From positions 1 through 5,482 of the forward strand of contig JAFNAH010000126.1 of NCBI GenBank assembly GCA_017860075.1: a DNA stretch of 5,482 nucleotides, given 5' to 3'. The number at the start of each line of letters is the position of its first letter. The stretch's first letter is position 1. Positions 1-5,482 of the stretch are shown one piece after another. Source of the DNA: Acidobacteriota bacterium. Lineage in GTDB: Bacteria; Acidobacteriota; UBA6911. A program made the translations under genes and the position numbers. The notes under the pieces were generated by a model. That model did no database searches, was not told the origin of the DNA, and saw nothing but the letters and a program-made list of their open reading frames with translations.

Positions 1-1
1 C

Positions 2-3000
2 AGCCTCTCCTGCAAGACGATCGTCTACAAGGGAATGCTGAAGGCCAACCAGCTGATGCCCTACTTTGCGGATCTAGGCAACCAATCGGCTGAGACCGCG
101 CTGGCGCTCATTCACTCGCGGTTCAGCACCAATACGTTTCCAAGCTGGCCGCGCGCACACCCGTATCGCTACCTTGCGCACAACGGGGAGATAAACACCC
201 TGCGGGGAAATATAAGCTGGATGCGCGCGCGAGAGAGCATGTTCCAGTCCGCTCTCTTCGGAGAGGACATCCGTCACGTTGTCCCGGTCATCGACGATAC
301 CGGCAGCGACTCGGCCATGTTCGATAACGTGCTGGAACTGCTGGTGCTGGCAGGGTGGTCCCTTCCCCATGCCATGATGATGATGGTGCCGGAGCCGTGG
401 GGCAAGCACGAGAGCATGCGCCCCGAAGTGCGGGATTTCTACCAGTTTCATTCCTGTCTCATGGAGCCGTGGGATGGACCTGCCTCAATGGCATTCACCG
501 ACGGCATCCAGATTGGCGCCATCCTCGATCGTAACGGGCTTCGGCCCTCTCGCTACTATGTCACCACGGACGACCTGGTCATCCTGGCTTCAGAGGTCGG
601 CGTACTGAACATCCCTCCGGAGCGCGTCTTGTACAAGGGCAGGCTCCAACCCGGCCGGATGCTGCTCGTCGACACCGGGGAGGGAAGGATCGTGGACGAC
701 GAGGAACTGAAGCTCCGCGTCGCAAGGGCAAAACCTTACGGACAGTGGATTCGCGACAACCAGGTTCTCTTCGCGGATCTGCCGGCGCCGCCGCACCTCT
801 ATGCCCCCGACCACGAAACGGTCCGCCTGCGCCAGGTGGTGTTCGGCTACACCAACGAAGACCTCAGTGTGATCATGGCGCCCATGGCCACGACCGGAAC
901 GGAACCCCTCGGCTCGATGGGGAACGATGCACCGCTGGCAGTCCTCTCGGAACGTTCCCAGCTTCTCTACAATTACTTCAGGCAACTTTTCGCCCAGGTG
1001 ACGAATCCTCCGATCGATTCGATCCGCGAAGAGCTGGTCATGTCGGTGGAGACAAGCATCGGGCCTGAGCGGAATCTCCTGGAGCCGGGCCCCGAGTCCG
1101 CCCGGCAGATTGAACTGCCGTCGCCGATTCTTTCCAACGAGCAACTCGAGATACTGAGGCACCTGGACGGGACCGATCCCGGGGGGCGCGGTTTCAAGAC
1201 GATCACGCTGCCCATCCTCTACAAGGTTGACGAGGGAGGAACAGGCGTGGAACAGGCGATCGAGGAGCTTTGTCGAAGCGCGAGCGAGGCGATCGCCGAA
1301 GCCAACGAATTCATCGTCCTCTCGGACTGGGGCGCAAATCGGCAGCATGCCCCGCTGCCGGCACTGCTGGCGGTCTCAGCGGTCCATCACCATCTCATCC
1401 GGGAGGGAACCCGCACGCGCGTCGGTCTCATCCTCGAGAGCGGTGAACCCCGCGAGGTCCACCACTTTGCGCTCCTGATCGCGTACGGTGCGAGCGCCGT
1501 CAACCCGTACCTGGCCTTCGAGACGCTCGACGACATGGTCCGACAAGGCCTGCTCGGCGGGCTGGACACCGGGACGGCCGGCAAGAACTACGTCAAAGCG
1601 GCCAGCAAAGGGATCCTCAAGGTCATGGCGAAGATGGGGATCTCTACCATCCAGAGCTACCACGGCGCCCAAATCTTCGAGGCCATAGGCCTGAATTCCA
1701 GCGTCATCGACAGGTATTTCACTTCGACCTCTTCGCGCGTGGGCGGGATAGGAATCGACGAAATCGCCCGCGAGGTGGAGCTGCGGCATCGACGCGCGTT
1801 TCCGGAACGCATGGGAAGCGTCCCCGTGTTGGAGGACGGCGGACAGTACAAGTGGCGGCATCACGGCGAGAATCACCTGTTCAATCCGGAGACGATCCAC
1901 AAGCTTCAGCACGCCTGCCGCTCCGGCAGCTTCGAGATCTTCAAGGAATACAGCCGTCTGGTGAACGACCAGGCCGGTAAGCTTTGCACACTCAGGGGAC
2001 TCTTCGAGTTGCGGGCTGCGGACCACCCCATACCGATCGATGAAGTCGAGCCGGTGGAATCTATCGTCAGGCGCTTCAAGACCGGCGCTATGTCCTACGG
2101 ATCCATCAGCCAGGAAGCGCACGAAACGCTTGCGATCGCAATGAACCGGATCGGCGGAAAGAGCAACACCGGCGAGGGAGGTGAGGACCCCGCTCGCTAC
2201 CGGGCGAAGGAGAACGGCGACTCCCTGAACAGCGCGATCAAGCAGGTAGCCTCGGCGCGCTTTGGCGTCACAAGCGAGTATCTGGTGAATGCGCAGGAAC
2301 TCCAGATCAAGATGGCGCAAGGGGCAAAGCCGGGAGAGGGAGGCCAGCTGCCCGGGCACAAGGTTTATCCCTGGATCGCCCGCGTCCGCCATTCAACCCC
2401 CGGGGTCGGGTTGATCTCACCACCCCCGCATCACGACATTTACTCGATCGAGGATCTGGCGGAGCTCATCCATGATCTGAAGAACGCCAACAGCAGGGCG
2501 CGCATCAGCGTCAAATTGGTGGCCGAGATAGGTGTCGGGACGATAGCGGCCGGGGTATCCAAGGCGAAGGCCGATGTCGTGCTTATCAGCGGGCATGACG
2601 GGGGGACGGGTGCCTCGCCCCTGACGGGGATCAAGCATGCCGGCATTCCCTGGGAACTCGGTCTGGCGGAAACCCATCAGGTCCTTCTGTTGAACGACCT
2701 CCGAAGCAGGATCGCGGTCGAGGTCGACGGCCAGCTCAAGACCGGCCGGGATGTTGTCATTGCAGCGCTCCTCGGTGCCGAGGAGTTCGGCTTCGCGACG
2801 GCACCGCTCGTCGCGCTTGGATGCGTGATGATGCGCGTCTGCCACTTGAATACCTGTCCGACCGGCATCGCTACACAGGATCCCCTGCTGCGAAAGAACT
2901 TCAGCGGCAAACCTGAGCACGTCGTGAACTTCATGCGTTTTATTGCCCGGGAAGTCCGTGAGCTTATGGCGCAGATGGGATTCCGCACCGTCAACGAGAT

Positions 3001-4029
3001 GGTGGGACGCGCCGACCGCCTCGAAGTCCGCAGGGCGGTCGATCATTGGAAGGCGCGCGGGCTGGATTTCACCGGGATCCTGCACCAGCCCGATACGTCG
3101 CCCGGGGTTGGGCGATTCTGCCAGTCGTCCCAAGAACACAGCCTCGAGCGGGCACTCGACAATACGACGCTGCTCGAGATCTGTCGGCCGGCCCTTGAAG
3201 GACGCGTCCCCGTCTCGGCGACGATGCCGATCCGGAACATCCACCGGGTCGTTGGAACGATCGTCGGAAGCGAGGTCACAAGGCGGCACGGGGCGGAGGG
3301 GCTTCCAGACGATACGATCAGCCTTCATTTCAAGGGCTCCGCGGGGCAGAGCTTTGGTGCATTTATTCCCCGCGGTATGACCCTGAGCCTGGAAGGCGAC
3401 TCGAATGATTATCTGGGCAAGGGAATGTCGGGCGGAAAAATCATAGTGTTTCCTCCGGAGCGGGCCACCTTCCCCGCCGAGCAGAGCGTGATAATCGGCA
3501 ATGTGGCGTTCTACGGTGCCACCAGCGGTGAAGCCTACATCCGCGGCATCGCGGGGGAGAGATTCTGCGTCCGCAACAGCGGGCTCGCAGCAGTGGTAGA
3601 GGGGGTCGGAGACCACGGGTGCGAATACATGACGGGTGGCACCGTCGTCGTCATCGGCAAGACCGGGCGCAATTTCGCTGCGGGGATGTCCGGAGGCATC
3701 GCTTATGTGCTGGACGAAACCGGCGATTTCCCTCTGCACTGCAACGCGGAGATGGTCCGGCTATTCCCGCTCGAGGCGGGGGAGGATATTGGGCTGGTCC
3801 GCGACATGATTGTCCGACACGTGAGATATACACAGAGCCGGAAGGGGGCGGAAGTGCTTTCCCGATGGGTCGAACTCGTACCCAGGTTTGTGAAGGTGTT
3901 TCCGAACGACTATCGTCGGATGATCGAGATTCAAGTTCGCATCGGGGATCGAAATCTATCGCCGGAGCAGGCCGCTATGACTGCTTTCGAGGAGAACGCG
4001 CGCGACCTTATGCGGGTCGGAGGGAACTA

Positions 4030-4030
<1 letters not shown>
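2..4030 (+). CDS. gltB: Glutamate synthase (NADPH) large/alpha subunit, 5'-truncated by window edge
   Basis: Large subunit of GOGAT: hydrolyses glutamine and transfers the ammonia to 2-oxoglutarate, making two glutamates; cytoplasmic. The frame is open from base 2 (1342 visible codons, codon 1 at base 2). The ATG at 35 is internal, because the upstream residues (TIVYKG) are conserved family sequence. Domains by visible residue: end of the class II glutamine amidotransferase domain (1 to about 245) with HNGEINT at 60-66 and GSDSAMFDN at 101-109, matching the oxyanion-hole Asn-Gly and substrate-binding Asp of the family; central domain (about 285-565, GSMGNDAP at 304-311); FMN/2-oxoglutarate barrel (about 680-1010) with [10 protein letters not shown] at 724-733, [13 protein letters not shown] at 773-785 and DGGTGASP at 866-873; [3Fe-4S] ligands C941, C947, C952 (C-x5-C-x4-C); C-terminal GXGXG beta-helix (about 1075-1245). 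The nucleophile Cys1 and propeptide lie off the window. No frameshift seen. The Bacillus name for this subunit is GltA. Confidence 0.98.
4019..4024 (+). promoter_or_regulatory. Shine-Dalgarno site for gltD
   Basis: GGAGGG lies inside the last codons of gltB, five bases before the GTG at 4030. The good match and spacing support GTG 4030 as the gltD start and suggest that a ribosome ending gltB can restart at once on gltD. No other promoter-like or terminator-like signal is visible between the genes. Confidence 0.8.

Positions 4031-5482
<1,452 letters not shown>

Noticed and set aside
35..37. ATG at 35 as a gltB start codon
   Set aside because: The frame stays open upstream to the window edge and encodes conserved GltB sequence. 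Starting here would remove the catalytic N-terminal cysteine and most of the amidotransferase domain, so the gene is simply cut by the window.
374..385. Run of four ATG codons (and the His run it creates on the other strand)
   Set aside because: It falls in the amidotransferase domain, where the family has a Met/Leu-rich helix before VPEPW. It is normal protein sequence, not a regulatory repeat or a His-tag-like gene.
1376..2392. 338-codon open frame on the - strand inside gltB
   Set aside because: It is antisense to the central and FMN domains of gltB, has no recognisable domain, and has no independent support such as a convincing start context.
2417..3739. 440-codon open frame on the - strand inside gltB
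   Set aside because: It lies wholly antisense to a conserved stretch of gltB carrying the FMN, Fe-S and GXGXG motifs. Its translation shows no recognisable domain and is rich in Arg, Asp, His and Pro, as expected of a shadow frame in GC-rich DNA.

Overview
This window is an ordinary core-metabolism locus: the two genes of NADPH-dependent glutamate synthase (GOGAT), gltB then gltD, both on the + strand and both cut by the window edges. Coding sequence fills essentially the whole window. I see no RNA gene, mobile element, repeat array, CRISPR, promoter or terminator, and no intergenic stretch of any length.

Layout: positions 2-4030 hold the large (alpha) subunit gene, open through the left edge. 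The missing N-terminus is roughly 170 residues of the mature protein plus any propeptide, and includes the catalytic cysteine. Its TAG stop overlaps by one base the GTG start of the small (beta) subunit gene (TAGTG, 4028-4032), which has a strong Shine-Dalgarno just upstream. The small-subunit gene then stays open to the right edge and lacks only about its last ten residues.

How they work together: the beta subunit takes electrons from NADPH to FAD and passes them through its [4Fe-4S] clusters to the [3Fe-4S] cluster and FMN of the alpha subunit. The alpha subunit's amidotransferase domain releases ammonia from glutamine. The ammonia is channelled to 2-oxoglutarate at the FMN site, so each cycle yields two glutamates. 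With glutamine synthetase this is the main high-affinity ammonium assimilation route in bacteria.

Organism: a bacterium with fairly high GC (around 60% by eye, with G/C-rich third codon positions, which also produces long meaningless antisense ORFs). The beta subunit resembles the Bacillus-type form more than the E. coli form as I recall them, having a longer loop between the cysteines of its first cluster motif. That pattern is widespread (Firmicutes, Acidobacteria, Deltaproteobacteria and others), so the lineage cannot be fixed from this sequence. I found no sign of a novel system here.
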